In this document: positions 1 to 8,237 of the stretch, one piece after another
Layout of the letters: each line of letters begins with the position of its first letter
How positions within the stretch are numbered: position 1 is the first letter of the stretch
NCBI GenBank assembly: GCA_965652565.1
Contig: CBFGWL010000009.1
Coordinates: 1-49,938, forward strand
Direction of reading: 5' to 3'
DNA from: RSA11 sp965652565
GTDB taxonomy: Bacteria > Actinomycetota > Thermoleophilia > Solirubrobacterales > 70-9
DNA: 49,938 bases
The notes under the pieces: generated by a model
Database searches by the model: none
Seen by the model: only the letters and a program-made list of their open reading frames with translations
Told to the model about the DNA's origin: nothing
Made by a program: the position numbers and the translations under genes

Positions 1-158
1 TCGCGCACTGCCGCGAGCACGTCGTACCAGGTGAGCGGGGGAAGGCCCGCGGCGTCGAGGTCGCGCGCGATGCGGCGCAGCATCGTCGAGTGCGCGCGCA
101 GGAACGCGCGCCAGGCCGCCAGCTGCTCCTCGGTGATGCGGGTGGCAACAGTTGCCAT
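1..158 (-). CDS. MarR-family transcriptional regulator, N-terminal part only
   Basis: The reverse strand is open from an ATG at 158 to the left edge of the window and gives 52 residues. The protein begins MATVATRITEEQ and continues with AWRAFLRAHSTMLRRIARDL and LPPLTWYDVLAAV. This is the typical first helix pair of MarR regulators, which are dimeric winged-helix repressors often released by phenolics, oxidants or other small ligands. The DNA-binding helices lie outside the window, so the family call rests on the N-terminal dimerisation region. The gene is divergent from the YceI gene at 260, and a CAACAGTTG site lies inside its first codons, which fits autoregulation. The ligand cannot be inferred. 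Confidence 0.75.
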   Translation of the reverse strand, partial: MATVATRITEEQLAAWRAFLRAHSTMLRRIARDLDAAGLPPLTWYDVLAAVR

Positions 159-235
159 ACGCATATTTTGGCATGCATTTATTGCAACAGCAACAGAACG
201 TGGTAAAGTCGTTGCCCCAACAACTGTTGTCGTTG
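144..235. promoter_or_regulatory. Divergent promoter with CAAC-N-GTTG operator-like sites
   Basis: Two perfect inverted repeats share the nine-base core CAAC-N-GTTG. One is at 146-154, inside the first codons of the MarR gene, where it extends to GGCAAC-A-GTTGCC at 144-156. The other is at 221-229 and extends to ACAAC-T-GTTGT at 220-230. Further CAAC or GTTG half sites occur at 185, 191, 211, 218 and 232. A possible rightward promoter is TTGCAA at 182-187 with TAAAGT at 204-209 (16-bp spacing). The region is far more AT-rich than its surroundings. Operator function is inferred from the symmetry and the adjacent MarR gene. Confidence 0.6.
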
Positions 236-259
236 CATTAATCGAGGAGGCAACAACAT

Positions 260-802
260 ATGGCCACATCCCCGACCACCGTCGAGATCCCCGCGGGAAC
301 CTGGGTCGTCGACGACATCCACTCCACCGCGGCGTTTGAGGTCGAGCACGGCGGCCTGAGCACGTTCCGCGGTTCGTTCTCACCGGTCAACGCAAGACTC
401 GTCTCGGACGCATCCGGGGTGAGCCTCGAGGGCGCGGTGCGCGTCGCCGACATCTCCGTCGACGACGACCAGGTCCGCCCGCACCTGCTCTCGCCGGACT
501 TCTTCGACGCCGAGCGCAACCCCGAGGTCACCTTCCGCTCGACCGCGATCGAGGGCACTCCCGACGATCTGCGCGTGACGGGCGAGCTCTCGCTCGCGGG
601 CTTCACCAAGACCGTGGAAGCGAGCGGCCGCGTGCGCGGGCCGGTCGACTTCGGGCCGATGGAGAAGATCTCGCTGGCGCTGCAGGTTGCGATCGACCGG
701 ACCGAGTACGGGATGGACTGGCAGATGCAGCTGCCCGGCGGGGGCGATGCCCTCGGCAACGAGGTCAAGCTCGACGTCGAGCTCGAGCTGATCAAGAACT
801 GA
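260..802 (+). CDS. YceI-family protein
   Basis: This 180-residue protein spans the full YceI domain, a lipocalin-like beta barrel that binds an isoprenoid or other apolar ligand. Family marks are GTWVVDDIHSTAAFEVEHGG near the N terminus (residues about 12-31), the SPDFFDAERNPEVTFRST block in the middle, and a C-terminal strand ending KLDVELELIKN. No signal peptide is seen, so it is probably cytoplasmic, unlike E. coli YceI. The start has a strong ribosome-binding site (GAGGAGG at about 244-250). It is divergent from the MarR gene and five bases upstream of an FMN reductase, so a MarR-controlled stress or redox operon is likely. The native ligand is unknown. Confidence 0.9.
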   Translation: MATSPTTVEIPAGTWVVDDIHSTAAFEVEHGGLSTFRGSFSPVNARLVSDASGVSLEGAVRVADISVDDDQVRPHLLSPDFFDAERNPEVTFRSTAIEGTPDDLRVTGELSLAGFTKTVEASGRVRGPVDFGPMEKISLALQVAIDRTEYGMDWQMQLPGGGDALGNEVKLDVELELIKN

Positions 803-807
803 GGCCG

Positions 808-1368
808 ATGCGCATCCTCGGGATCTCGGGGAGTCTGCGCGCTGGCTCGCTGAACACGCGCCTGCTCCGCTTCGCGGCGGAGCAGGCGCCCGCGGGGGCG
901 GAGGTGGCCCCCTGGGACGAGCTCCGTGCGATTCCCCCCTACGACCAGGACGTCGACCGGGCGCGCGCGCCGGAGTCCGTGACCCGCTTCCGTGAGGCGA
1001 TCGCCGCGGCCGACGGCCTGTTGATCGCCACCCCCGAGTACAACGCGTCGGTTCCAGGAGCGCTCAAGAACGCGATCGATTGGGCCTCGCGTCCGCGCGC
1101 GAGCACCCCGCTGCAGGGCAAGCCGGCCGCCGTGATCGGCGCGACGACAGGCAGTTTCGGCGCCGTCTGGGCGCAAGCCGAGATGCGCAAGGTGCTGTCC
1201 TCGACGGGCGCCCGGGTGGTCGACCTCGACCTGCCGGTCGCCAAGGGCGAGGAGGCGTTCGACGACCGCGGCGCACTGCGGGACGAGCACCTGCGGAACC
1301 GGCTCGCCGCGATCCTCTGGGAGCTTGTCGCGGAGATCGAGCGCACCCGCGAGTTCGCCGTTCACTGA
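808..1368 (+). CDS. NADPH-dependent FMN reductase family protein
   Basis: The 186-residue flavodoxin-fold protein opens with MRILGISGSLRAGSLNTRLL, the FMN phosphate-binding loop of the NADPH-dependent FMN reductase/quinone reductase family. It also carries TPEYNASVPGALKNAIDW (about residues 75-92), the second conserved block of that family, followed by a PAAVIGATTGSFG segment. Members pass electrons from NAD(P)H to free FMN, quinones, azo dyes or chromate, and the substrate here is not predictable. It follows the YceI gene by five bases, so the two are probably cotranscribed and may share MarR control. Confidence 0.9.
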   Translation: MRILGISGSLRAGSLNTRLLRFAAEQAPAGAEVAPWDELRAIPPYDQDVDRARAPESVTRFREAIAAADGLLIATPEYNASVPGALKNAIDWASRPRASTPLQGKPAAVIGATTGSFGAVWAQAEMRKVLSSTGARVVDLDLPVAKGEEAFDDRGALRDEHLRNRLAAILWELVAEIERTREFAVH

Positions 1369-1418
1369 CGCGCCGTGCGCGGCGCGCACCCGCCGTGGCT
1401 CTCGGCGCGCGCTCGCCC

Positions 1419-1424
1419 TAGACT
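1419..1424 (+). promoter_or_regulatory. -10 hexamer TAGACT before leuS
   Basis: TAGACT ends ten bases before the leuS ATG at 1435, so transcription would begin at or just before the start codon. No ribosome-binding site is visible. The same hexamer precedes the genes at 13122, 26164 and 39154 (minus strand). Confidence 0.5.
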
Positions 1425-1434
1425 GGCGCATCGC

Positions 1435-3942
1435 ATGAGCACTGAGCGGCGATACGACCCAGCGGCGATCGAGGCTCGCTGGCAGAAGATCTGGGAGGAG
1501 GAGCGCACCTGGGAGGTGCCCAACCCCGGGCAGCCCGGGTTCGACCCCTCCAAGCCCAAGTCGTACGTGCTGGAGATGCTGCCCTACCCGTCGGGCGAGC
1601 CGCACGTCGGGCACCTGAAGAACTACGCGATCGGCGACGCCGTCGCGCACTTCCGCCGGCGCAACGGGCTGCAGGTGATCCACCCGATGGGCTACGACGC
1701 CTTCGGCCTCCCGGCGGAGAACGCCGCGATCCGCACAGGCGAGCACCCGCGCGTCGCAACGTTCGCGTCGATCGACGAGTTCCGCCGGCAGTTCCGGCGC
1801 TGGGGCATCTCGATCGACTGGAGCCGCGAGATCGCGAGCTGCGAGCCGGACTACTACCGCTGGACCCAGTGGTTGTTCCTGAAGCTGTTCGAGCGCGGCC
1901 TCGCCTACCGCGCCGAGGCGCCGGTGCAATGGTGCCCGGTCGACGCCACCGTGCTCGCCAACGAGCAGGTCATCGACGGCCGCTGCGAGCGCTGCGGCTC
2001 GCTGGTCGAGCAGCGCCGTCTCGAGCAGTGGTTCTTCCGCATCACCGAGTACGCCGACCGCCTGCTCGACGACTTCAACGAGCTCGAGTCCTGGCCGGAC
2101 CACGTGATCACCATGCAGCGCAACTGGATCGGCCGTTCCGAGGGCGCCGAGGTGATCTTCCGCTGCGAGGAGCTCGACCTCAACTTCCCGGTGTTCACCA
2201 CGCGCCCGGACACGCTCTTCGGCGCCACGTTCTTCGTGCTCGCGCCCGAGCACCCCGCGGTCGAGCGGCTCGCTGCCGGTACCGAGCACGAGCAGGCCGT
2301 GCGCGACTACGTGAACCAGGCGGCGCGCCGCAGCACGGAGGAGCGCGGCGCCGAGGATCGCGAGAAGACCGGCGTCCCGCTCGGGCGCAACGTCGTCAAC
2401 CCGGTCAACGGCGAGCGCATCCCGATGTACGTCGCCGACTACGTCCTCATGGACTACGGCACGGGCGCGATCATGGCCGTGCCCGCCCACGACGAGCGCG
2501 ACTTCGACTTCGCGCGCGCCTTCGACCTGCCGATCCGCCAGGTCGTACGCCCGCGCGACGCCGACCCGGATGACCTCGACGAGAACGAGCCGTTCGTGGA
2601 GCACTCCGACGACGAGGTCCTCGTCAACTCCGGCGAGTTCTCCGGCCTGCCCGCGCCGGAGGGCAAGCGCGCGATCATCGACTGGCTGGCCGAGCGCGAC
2701 CTGGGCGAGCCCGCCGTCAACTACCGCCTGCGCGACTGGCTGATCTCGCGCCAGCGCTACTGGGGCTGCCCGATCCCGGTCGTCTACTGCGACGACTGCG
2801 GCATGGTGCCCGTGCCCGAGGACCAGCTCCCCGTCGAGCTCCCGGACATCGACGACTACGCCCCGAAGGGGCGCAGCCCGCTCGCGGGCGCCGAGGACTG
2901 GGTAGCGACGACGTGCCCGCGCTGCGACGGCCCGGCCCGCCGCGAGACGGACACGATGGACACCTTCGTGGACTCCTCCTGGTACTTCCTGCGCTACCTG
3001 GACGCCCGCAACGAGGAGGCGCCCTGGGCGCGCGACGCCGTCGACCACTGGATGCCCGTCGACCTGTACATCGGCGGGGTGGAGCACGCGATCCTGCACC
3101 TGATGTACGCGCGCTTCTTCACGAAGGCGCTGCAGGACATGGATCTGTTGAGCGTGCCCGAGCCCTTCGCGAACCTGTTCACCCAGGGCATGATCACCCG
3201 CGACGGGGCCAAGATGTCCAAGTCCAAGGGCAACACGGTGAGCCCCCGCGAATACGTCGAGCGCTACGGCGCCGACGCCACCCGCACCTTTGTCTGCTTC
3301 ATCGGCCCGCCCGAGCGCGGCGGCGACTGGAAGGACGAGGGCGTCGAGGGCGTGCACCGGTTCCTCACGCGCCTCTGGCGCCTCGGCGACGAGGTCGCCC
3401 AGCGCAAGCTCCAGCCCGCCGACCCCAGCGCGCTGGAAGGCGCCGCGCTCGAGCTCATCCGCAAGGCCCACTGGGCGATCGAGAAGGCAACGCACGACAT
3501 CTCCCAGAGCCTGCACCTGCACACCGCGATCGCCGCCGTCATGGAGCTCGTCAACGAGGCCTACAAGCTCAAGGACGAGCTCTACGCGACGCCGGAGGGT
3601 GGCGGCGCCGTGCGCTTCGCGACCACCACGGCAGCCTCGCTCATCTACCCGTTCGCCCCGCACCTCGCCTGCGAGGTCTACGAGGCGATCGAGGGCGAGC
3701 GCCTGTGGGAGGTGCCCTGGCCGAAGGCCGATCCGGCGCTCCTCGCGCGCGAGCAGATCGCCCTGGTCGTCCAGGTCAACGGCAAGCGCCGCGGCGAAAT
3801 CCACGTCGCGGCCGACGCGCCGCAGGAGGAGCTCATCCGCCTCGCGCGCGAGCACGAGGGCGTCCAGCGCCACATCGACGGCAAGCGGATCGTCAAGGAG
3901 ATCGTGGTGCCGGGTCGCCTGGTGAATCTCGTCGCGCGTTGA
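1435..3942 (+). CDS. leuS: Leucyl-tRNA synthetase
   Basis: This 835-residue class I synthetase charges tRNA-Leu. The HIGH motif is HVGH at about residue 57 (in YPSGEPHVGHLKNY), and the KMSKS loop is GAKMSKSKGN near residue 593. Between them lie the CP1 editing region, zinc-ribbon-like CxxC pairs (RCERCG, CDDCG, CPRCDG) and the block TMDTFVDSSWYFLRYLD. The anticodon-binding and C-terminal LeuRS domains follow. I chose the ATG at 1435 because homologues start close to RRYDPAAIEARWQ and because TAGACT sits ten bases upstream. An in-frame start at 1375 would add 20 low-complexity residues. Confidence 0.97.
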   Translation: MSTERRYDPAAIEARWQKIWEEERTWEVPNPGQPGFDPSKPKSYVLEMLPYPSGEPHVGHLKNYAIGDAVAHFRRRNGLQVIHPMGYDAFGLPAENAAIRTGEHPRVATFASIDEFRRQFRRWGISIDWSREIASCEPDYYRWTQWLFLKLFERGLAYRAEAPVQWCPVDATVLANEQVIDGRCERCGSLVEQRRLEQWFFRITEYADRLLDDFNELESWPDHVITMQRNWIGRSEGAEVIFRCEELDLNFPVFTTRPDTLFGATFFVLAPEHPAVERLAAGTEHEQAVRDYVNQAARRSTEERGAEDREKTGVPLGRNVVNPVNGERIPMYVADYVLMDYGTGAIMAVPAHDERDFDFARAFDLPIRQVVRPRDADPDDLDENEPFVEHSDDEVLVNSGEFSGLPAPEGKRAIIDWLAERDLGEPAVNYRLRDWLISRQRYWGCPIPVVYCDDCGMVPVPEDQLPVELPDIDDYAPKGRSPLAGAEDWVATTCPRCDGPARRETDTMDTFVDSSWYFLRYLDARNEEAPWARDAVDHWMPVDLYIGGVEHAILHLMYARFFTKALQDMDLLSVPEPFANLFTQGMITRDGAKMSKSKGNTVSPREYVERYGADATRTFVCFIGPPERGGDWKDEGVEGVHRFLTRLWRLGDEVAQRKLQPADPSALEGAALELIRKAHWAIEKATHDISQSLHLHTAIAAVMELVNEAYKLKDELYATPEGGGAVRFATTTAASLIYPFAPHLACEVYEAIEGERLWEVPWPKADPALLAREQIALVVQVNGKRRGEIHVAADAPQEELIRLAREHEGVQRHIDGKRIVKEIVVPGRLVNLVAR

Positions 3943-3989
3943 CGAGAAGTACGTGACGTAGCGCTCGTGGTCTGGTACAAGTCCCCGCA

Positions 3990-4394
3990 GTGCTGGTCAG
4001 ACGCTTCTCCGAGGCGACCGCCATCGACGTACACCGGCTTCGCGCCCACGTGTTGATGGACGCGGGTGAGCTCGGCTCGCGCAACCTGTCCGTGAGCTGG
4101 GTCGAGGTGCCGCCCGGCGCCTCCGAGCAGCTGCGCTCCCACGAGGAGGCGGAGCTCGCGTACATCGTCGCGCGCGGCAGCGGCACGATGTCCGCCACCG
4201 GGGACACCCGCGAGCTCAACGAGGGCGATCTCGTCCTCATCCCGCCCGCGACCGACCACGCCGTCGCCAACGGCGGGAACGAGACCCTGGCGCTCGTCTC
4301 GGTCCAGTCCCCCGGCGTCTCCGCCGACGAGCTGTTCAGCCCGCTCGCCCTGCAGGCGACCGGATACGACGGCTACGACGACGACTACGAGTAG
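3990..4394 (+). CDS. Cupin-domain protein
   Basis: This 134-residue protein has a single cupin barrel. The first cupin motif is recognisable around VEVPPGASEQLRSHEEAELA with YIVARGSGTMS, and the second around LNEGDLVLIPPATDHAVANG. The acidic, tyrosine-rich tail (GYDGYDDDYE) is likely disordered. Small cupins often bind a metal or a sugar, and no specific function can be assigned. The start is GTG at 3990, with TACAAG at 3976-3981 as a possible -10 element. The acylphosphatase gene follows eight bases downstream, so the two may be cotranscribed. Confidence 0.8.
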   Translation: MLVRRFSEATAIDVHRLRAHVLMDAGELGSRNLSVSWVEVPPGASEQLRSHEEAELAYIVARGSGTMSATGDTRELNEGDLVLIPPATDHAVANGGNETLALVSVQSPGVSADELFSPLALQATGYDGYDDDYE

Positions 4395-4402
4395 AAGCCC
4401 AA

Positions 4403-4672
4403 GTGATCCGCCGCCGCGTCATCGCGCACGGCCGCGTGCAGGGGGTGTTCTTCCGCGACTCGACTCGCCGTGAGGCCGGCGCCCGCGGCGTCGCGGGCTG
4501 GGCGCGCAACCGGCCCGACGGCACCGTCGAGGCGGTCTTCGAGGGGGAGCCTGGAGCGGTCGAGGCCCTCGTAGCGTTCACGCGCGAGGGCCCGCCGCGC
4601 GCCGCGGTCGAGCGCGTCGAGGTCTTCGAGGAGGAGCCCGAGGGGCTCTCGGGATTCGAGATCCGCGGCTGA
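4403..4672 (+). CDS. acyP: Acylphosphatase
   Basis: The protein is 89 residues long, the normal acylphosphatase length. It has the signature GRVQGVFFRDSTRREA, containing the phosphate-binding loop and catalytic Arg, and WARNRPDGTVEAVFEG, containing the catalytic Asn. The family hydrolyses carboxyl-phosphate bonds such as those of 1,3-bisphosphoglycerate and acetyl phosphate. The start is GTG at 4403. A promoter-like element and a hairpin follow downstream, so this is probably the end of the cupin-acyP transcription unit. Confidence 0.93.
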   Translation: MIRRRVIAHGRVQGVFFRDSTRREAGARGVAGWARNRPDGTVEAVFEGEPGAVEALVAFTREGPPRAAVERVEVFEEEPEGLSGFEIRG

Positions 4673-4683
4673 CGCCGGCCGGC

Positions 4684-4790
4684 TTGCGAAAGCACGGATC
4701 GTCACATATGCTCGCGCCCGGAGGAGAGGCTGTGCCTGTGCCCAGGGAGGCTCGATCGGCGCCCGCGTCAAGCGGGCGCCGTTCGTTGTG
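4684..4790 (+). ncRNA. Candidate small RNA or 5' leader between acyP and comEA
   Basis: A good sigma-70-like promoter (TTGCGA at 4684-4689, 17-base spacer, TATGCT at 4707-4712) is followed by about 70 bases that end in a strong hairpin at 4758-4780. The transcript would start near 4719. It includes the purine-rich stretch GGAGGAGAGG and GCCTGTGCCCAGGGAGGC, which can pair with itself. I recognise no known RNA family. It may be a free small RNA, or a leader or attenuator for comEA, which starts about 80 bases past the hairpin. A 30-codon frame from the ATG at 4708 exists but looks like chance. Confidence 0.35.
4758..4780 (+). terminator. GC-rich terminator-like hairpin
   Basis: Nine-base perfect stem GGCGCCCGC / GCGGGCGCC with a five-base loop (GTCAA), followed by GTTCGTTGTG. 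There is no true T run, as is common in high-GC actinobacteria. Confidence 0.5.
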
Positions 4791-4867
4791 CGGGTCTTGA
4801 CGAAGCCGCGCCCGAATCGGCGCACCGTGCGCACCACGCGCGCAGCGCCGCGCGCGACGCTTTGCGC

Positions 4868-5458
4868 GTGCCGCATCCCAGTCGCCCGCAGCTCGTCGCC
4901 TACGTAGCGATCGCGATCGTCGCGCTCCTGCTCGGCGCCCGCTGGATCCGCACCGGGGACACCGAGCCCGCGAGCGCCGCGGGGCCCACTCCCGGGCGCG
5001 AGACCGAGGGCATCGCGATCCGTGGCGAGGGCGGAGGCGCGGTGGTGCACGTCGCGGGCGCGGTGCGCAAGCCCGGCGTGTACCGGATGCCGCCCGGCGC
5101 CCGCGTCGCCGACGCCGTGAAGCGCGCCGGCGGAGCGAGCGCGGCCGCCGCGACCGACGGCATCAACCTCGCCGCCCGGCTCACCGACGGGCAGCAGGTC
5201 ATCGTCCCCGCGCGCGTGGGCCGCGGCGGGCCCGGCGCGCCCGCTGCGCCCGCCGGCGCCGCCGATGGGCCGATCAGCCTCGGTACCGCGACGGCCGAGC
5301 AGCTCGATGAGATCGAGGGGATCGGCGCGGTCACCGCGCAGAAGATCATCGACTTCCGCGACCGCAACGGCGGCCTCGCGTCGGTCGAGCAGCTCGACGA
5401 GATCCCCGGGATCGGGCCGGCGACGATGGAGGCGCTGCGCGCGCGCCTGCAGCCCTGA
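4868..5458 (+). CDS. comEA: ComEA-type DNA-binding competence protein
   Basis: About 196 residues. A single membrane helix (YVAIAIVALLLGARW, about residues 12-26) anchors the protein. An SLBB domain follows (VVHVAGAVRKPGVYRMPPGA to DGQQVIVPA), and the C terminus has the double helix-hairpin-helix of ComEA (LDEIEGIGAVTAQKIIDF and LDEIPGIGPATMEALRA). ComEA binds incoming double-stranded DNA outside the membrane and hands it to the ComEC channel, whose gene is next. The start is uncertain: GTG at 4868 is preferred, TTG at 4862 is possible, and neither has a clear ribosome-binding site. With comEC it implies at least a remnant natural-transformation route, although no pilus genes lie in this window. 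Confidence 0.9.
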   Translation: MPHPSRPQLVAYVAIAIVALLLGARWIRTGDTEPASAAGPTPGRETEGIAIRGEGGGAVVHVAGAVRKPGVYRMPPGARVADAVKRAGGASAAAATDGINLAARLTDGQQVIVPARVGRGGPGAPAAPAGAADGPISLGTATAEQLDEIEGIGAVTAQKIIDFRDRNGGLASVEQLDEIPGIGPATMEALRARLQP

Positions 5459-5505
5459 GCCGCTGGAGTGAGCCCGCCGCGCTCGCGCTGGCGGCCCGCT
5501 ACGGC

Positions 5506-7743
5506 GTGCTCGCGGGCGCCGTCGCGGGCCTCGCCGCCGCCCAGCATCTGGGCGCGCCGCCCGTCGCGCCGCCAGCCGGCGCCGCGGTGCTCCTTGCAGC
5601 GCTCGCCGCACGCCCCCGGCATCGCTTGAGCTGGCGCCTCGCGACCGCCTGGCTGCTCGCCGTCGTACTCCTCGCGACTCTCTGCGCCGCGCATCTGGGA
5701 ACCGCGCGACTTGCCGCGCTCGAGCGGGCCGCGCTTCGTCCGCCGGTTGGCGCGCGGGTTGCGCTCGAGGGTCATCTCACCCAGCCGCCGCGGAGCGTGA
5801 GCGAGGGTCATCTACTCGTCCTCGCGACCCCGGGCGGCGGCATCGCGGTGAGCGCCCGCTCCCTGCCGCGTGAGCTCTCGCCGGGAGAGCGGGTGCGGGT
5901 GCGGGGCACGGTCCGCGAGCCGCCCCCCTGGCAGCGCGACTGGCTCGCCCGGCTCGGCGCAGCGCGCGTCGTCGCCGGGCGCGTCGAGGCAACCGGCGGG
6001 TGGCGCGGCGGCCTCGCCGGCGCGCTCGACGCCGTGCGCGAGCGGGCCGAGCGCGCGCTCGAATCCGGTACTGCACCGCCGTGTGCCGCGCTGCTGCGCG
6101 GCTTCGTGCTCGGCCAGGACGATCGCATCGCGGACGAGGTGCGCGACGAGTTCCGCAGGTCGGGCCTGGCGCATCTCCTGGCGGTTTCCGGCCAGAACGT
6201 CGTCCTGCTCACGCTGCTCGCCGCCCCCATCCTCGCCCTCGCCGGCGTCCCGCTGCGGGCGCGCCTGCTTGCCCTGCTCGCCCTCGTCGCGATCTACGTC
6301 CCCGTCGCGGGCGCCGGCCCGTCGATCCAGCGCGCGGGCGTCATGGGCGCCGCGGGCATCCTCGCGCTGCTCGCCGGGCGCCCGAGCTCCCGCTGGTACG
6401 CGCTCGGCCTCGCGGGCGCGGCCACGCTCGCCCTGGATCCGCGCGCCTGCGCGGACGTCGGCTGGCAGCTCAGCTTCGCCGCGGTCGCAGGTATCGCGCT
6501 GCTCGCTCGTCCGCTCACGCGCGCGATGGGCGCCCGTGGCGCCGGCCCCGTGCGCCGTGCGCTCGCCGAGGGCGCGGCGATGACGCTCGCTGCCACCGTC
6601 GCGACAGCGCCGCTCATCGCGCACCACTTCGGGGTCGTCGCGCTCACCGCCGTGCCCGCGAACCTGCTCGCCCTGCCCGTGGTCGCCCCCGTGATGTGGC
6701 TTGGCATGCTGGCGGGCGCGCTCGGCCAGATCCCCGGCGCGCCGGTCGAGCCCCTCGCTTGGCTGGGCGGGCTCTGCGCCGGGTACATCGGGTGGGTGGC
6801 ACGCGTGCTCGGCGGCCGCTCGGCTCAGCTCGAAGTCGGGGAGCCGGGCCCGGCGCTCGCGTTGGCGCTCGCGGTTGCCCTGGGGGCGGCGCTCGCCCTC
6901 GCCGCCGCCGCGGCGGCTCGCCGCCGCGGTCTCGCGCTGCGACGTGGCGCCGTGCTCGCGGCCGTTGCGCTTGCGCTCGGTGCCGCGCTCGCGTTCCTCC
7001 CGCGTACGACGCGCGCGCCGCTGGGTCCAGCGTCCCTCGAGATCGCCGCGCTCGACGTCGGCCAGGGTGACGCGCTCCTGATCCGTGCCGCCGGCGCCCC
7101 GCCGGTGCTGGCCGACACGGGCCCACCCGAGGGCGAGGTCGTGAAGCGGCTGCGCGAGGAGGGGGTCGACCGCCTCGGCGCGCTGCTCATCACCCACGCC
7201 GACCGCGACCACGCGGGCGCCATCGGCGACGTGCTGGGGGCCGTACGCGTCGAGCGGGTCGCCGCACCCCCGGGCGCGCTCGGCCGAGCCTGCGCGGCCG
7301 TGGAGTGCCCTCGCCCCACGCGCCTCGCCGCGGGCGCCCGTCTGCGCGTCGGCGTGGCGCGCCTGGAGGTCCTGTGGCCGCCGCCCGGCGCGCAGCCCAC
7401 CGGCGAGCCGAACGACCGCTCGCTCGTCCTCCTCGCGGCCCACCGCGGTTTCCGGGCGCTGCTCACGGGCGACGCCGAAGCGGAGGCCGCGCCGGTCGAC
7501 CCCGGGCCGGTGGACGTGCTCAAGGTCGCCCACCACGGCAGCGCCGACGGCGGCCTGGGCGCTTTGCTCGACCGCACGAGCCCGAAGGCGGCGCTGATCT
7601 CCGTCGGCGCCGGCAACCCCTACGGGCACCCTGCGCCGAGCACCCTGGCCGAGCTGCGCGAGCGTGGCGTTGAAGTACACCGCACGGACGAGGACGGCAC
7701 CGTGCGCGTGCGCGTCGCGGGCGACCGCTGGAGCGTCAAGTAG
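5506..7743 (+). CDS. comEC: ComEC/Rec2-family DNA-uptake channel
   Basis: The 745-residue protein has an N-terminal membrane and OB-like part, then the ComEC Competence domain with its core RSGLAHLLAVSGQNVVLLTL near residue 220 and many membrane helices. A C-terminal metallo-beta-lactamase-like domain follows, with LDVGQGDALLI, the metal motif THADRDHAG (about residues 564-572) and KVAHHGSADGG. ComEC carries single-stranded DNA across the membrane, and the C-terminal domain is the proposed nuclease that removes the other strand. The metal-binding residues look intact. GTG at 5506 is the first standard start. The frame is open further back to a CTG overlapping the comEA stop, so the true start could be slightly upstream. 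Confidence 0.9.
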   Translation: MLAGAVAGLAAAQHLGAPPVAPPAGAAVLLAALAARPRHRLSWRLATAWLLAVVLLATLCAAHLGTARLAALERAALRPPVGARVALEGHLTQPPRSVSEGHLLVLATPGGGIAVSARSLPRELSPGERVRVRGTVREPPPWQRDWLARLGAARVVAGRVEATGGWRGGLAGALDAVRERAERALESGTAPPCAALLRGFVLGQDDRIADEVRDEFRRSGLAHLLAVSGQNVVLLTLLAAPILALAGVPLRARLLALLALVAIYVPVAGAGPSIQRAGVMGAAGILALLAGRPSSRWYALGLAGAATLALDPRACADVGWQLSFAAVAGIALLARPLTRAMGARGAGPVRRALAEGAAMTLAATVATAPLIAHHFGVVALTAVPANLLALPVVAPVMWLGMLAGALGQIPGAPVEPLAWLGGLCAGYIGWVARVLGGRSAQLEVGEPGPALALALAVALGAALALAAAAAARRRGLALRRGAVLAAVALALGAALAFLPRTTRAPLGPASLEIAALDVGQGDALLIRAAGAPPVLADTGPPEGEVVKRLREEGVDRLGALLITHADRDHAGAIGDVLGAVRVERVAAPPGALGRACAAVECPRPTRLAAGARLRVGVARLEVLWPPPGAQPTGEPNDRSLVLLAAHRGFRALLTGDAEAEAAPVDPGPVDVLKVAHHGSADGGLGALLDRTSPKAALISVGAGNPYGHPAPSTLAELRERGVEVHRTDEDGTVRVRVAGDRWSVK

Positions 7744-7795
7744 GGTCAGCGCCGATTTCGCGTCCGCGCGACCCCGATTTTGAGCAGGAGCAGCG

Positions 7796-8185
7796 ATGGC
7801 CACTGAGGATCCCCGCACGACGACGCCTTCCGAGACCCCGGCGAACCGCGGCCGGCGCGCGCTCGCGGGGCTGCTCGCGCTTGTGCTCGCCTTCGGGGCC
7901 GCGGTCATGATCGCCGTGGCGATCGACATCGGCGGCATGCTCACGTGCGAGGAGTTTCTCGCGCAGTTGAACCCGGATCGGGCCGGTGAGGAATGCTTCG
8001 ACGGCGGCTCGACGGTGAAGACCGTCAGCGTGGCGCTCTTCTGGGTGAGCGGCGTGCTCGGCGCGATCGCCGTGCTCCTCGGCCTCGCATTCGCCTTCGC
8101 CGGGCGCTTCGGGCGCCGCTTCGCGCAGCTCGCCGTGGCAGCGGTGATCGCCGGCGGACTGGCGATCCTGATCGGCAGCGTCTGA
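7796..8185 (+). CDS. Small membrane protein of unknown function
   Basis: The protein has 129 residues. A hydrophilic N terminus rich in Thr and Pro is followed by three predicted membrane helices (LAGLLALVLAFGAAVMIAVA, VSVALFWVSGVLGAIAVLLG and AQLAVAAVIAGGLAILIGSV). The loop between helices 1 and 2 has exactly two cysteines (LTCEEFLAQL and GEECFDGG), which could form a disulfide if the loop faces outward. I recognise no family. It has an AGGAG-like ribosome-binding site at about 7785 and sits between comEC and holA on the same strand. Confidence 0.7.
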   Translation: MATEDPRTTTPSETPANRGRRALAGLLALVLAFGAAVMIAVAIDIGGMLTCEEFLAQLNPDRAGEECFDGGSTVKTVSVALFWVSGVLGAIAVLLGLAFAFAGRFGRRFAQLAVAAVIAGGLAILIGSV

Positions 8186-8237
8186 GGATGGCGATGGGCT
8201 TCGGATCTCACGACGCCGAGATGGGGGAGGCGCGCTA

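Noticed and set aside
238..3873. A 1211-codon open frame on the minus strand
   Set aside because: It lies antisense to YceI, FMN reductase and leuS, has low-complexity Arg/Ala/Val-rich content and no domain. It arises from GC-rich third codon positions of the true genes.
4708..4800. A 30-codon frame in the acyP-comEA interval
   Set aside because: It starts inside the -10 element, runs through the hairpin and has no ribosome-binding site or recognisable character.
5506..7743. Evidence for a complete competence system
   Set aside because: comEA and comEC are intact, but no pilus, comF or dprA genes are in the window, so transformability cannot be claimed.
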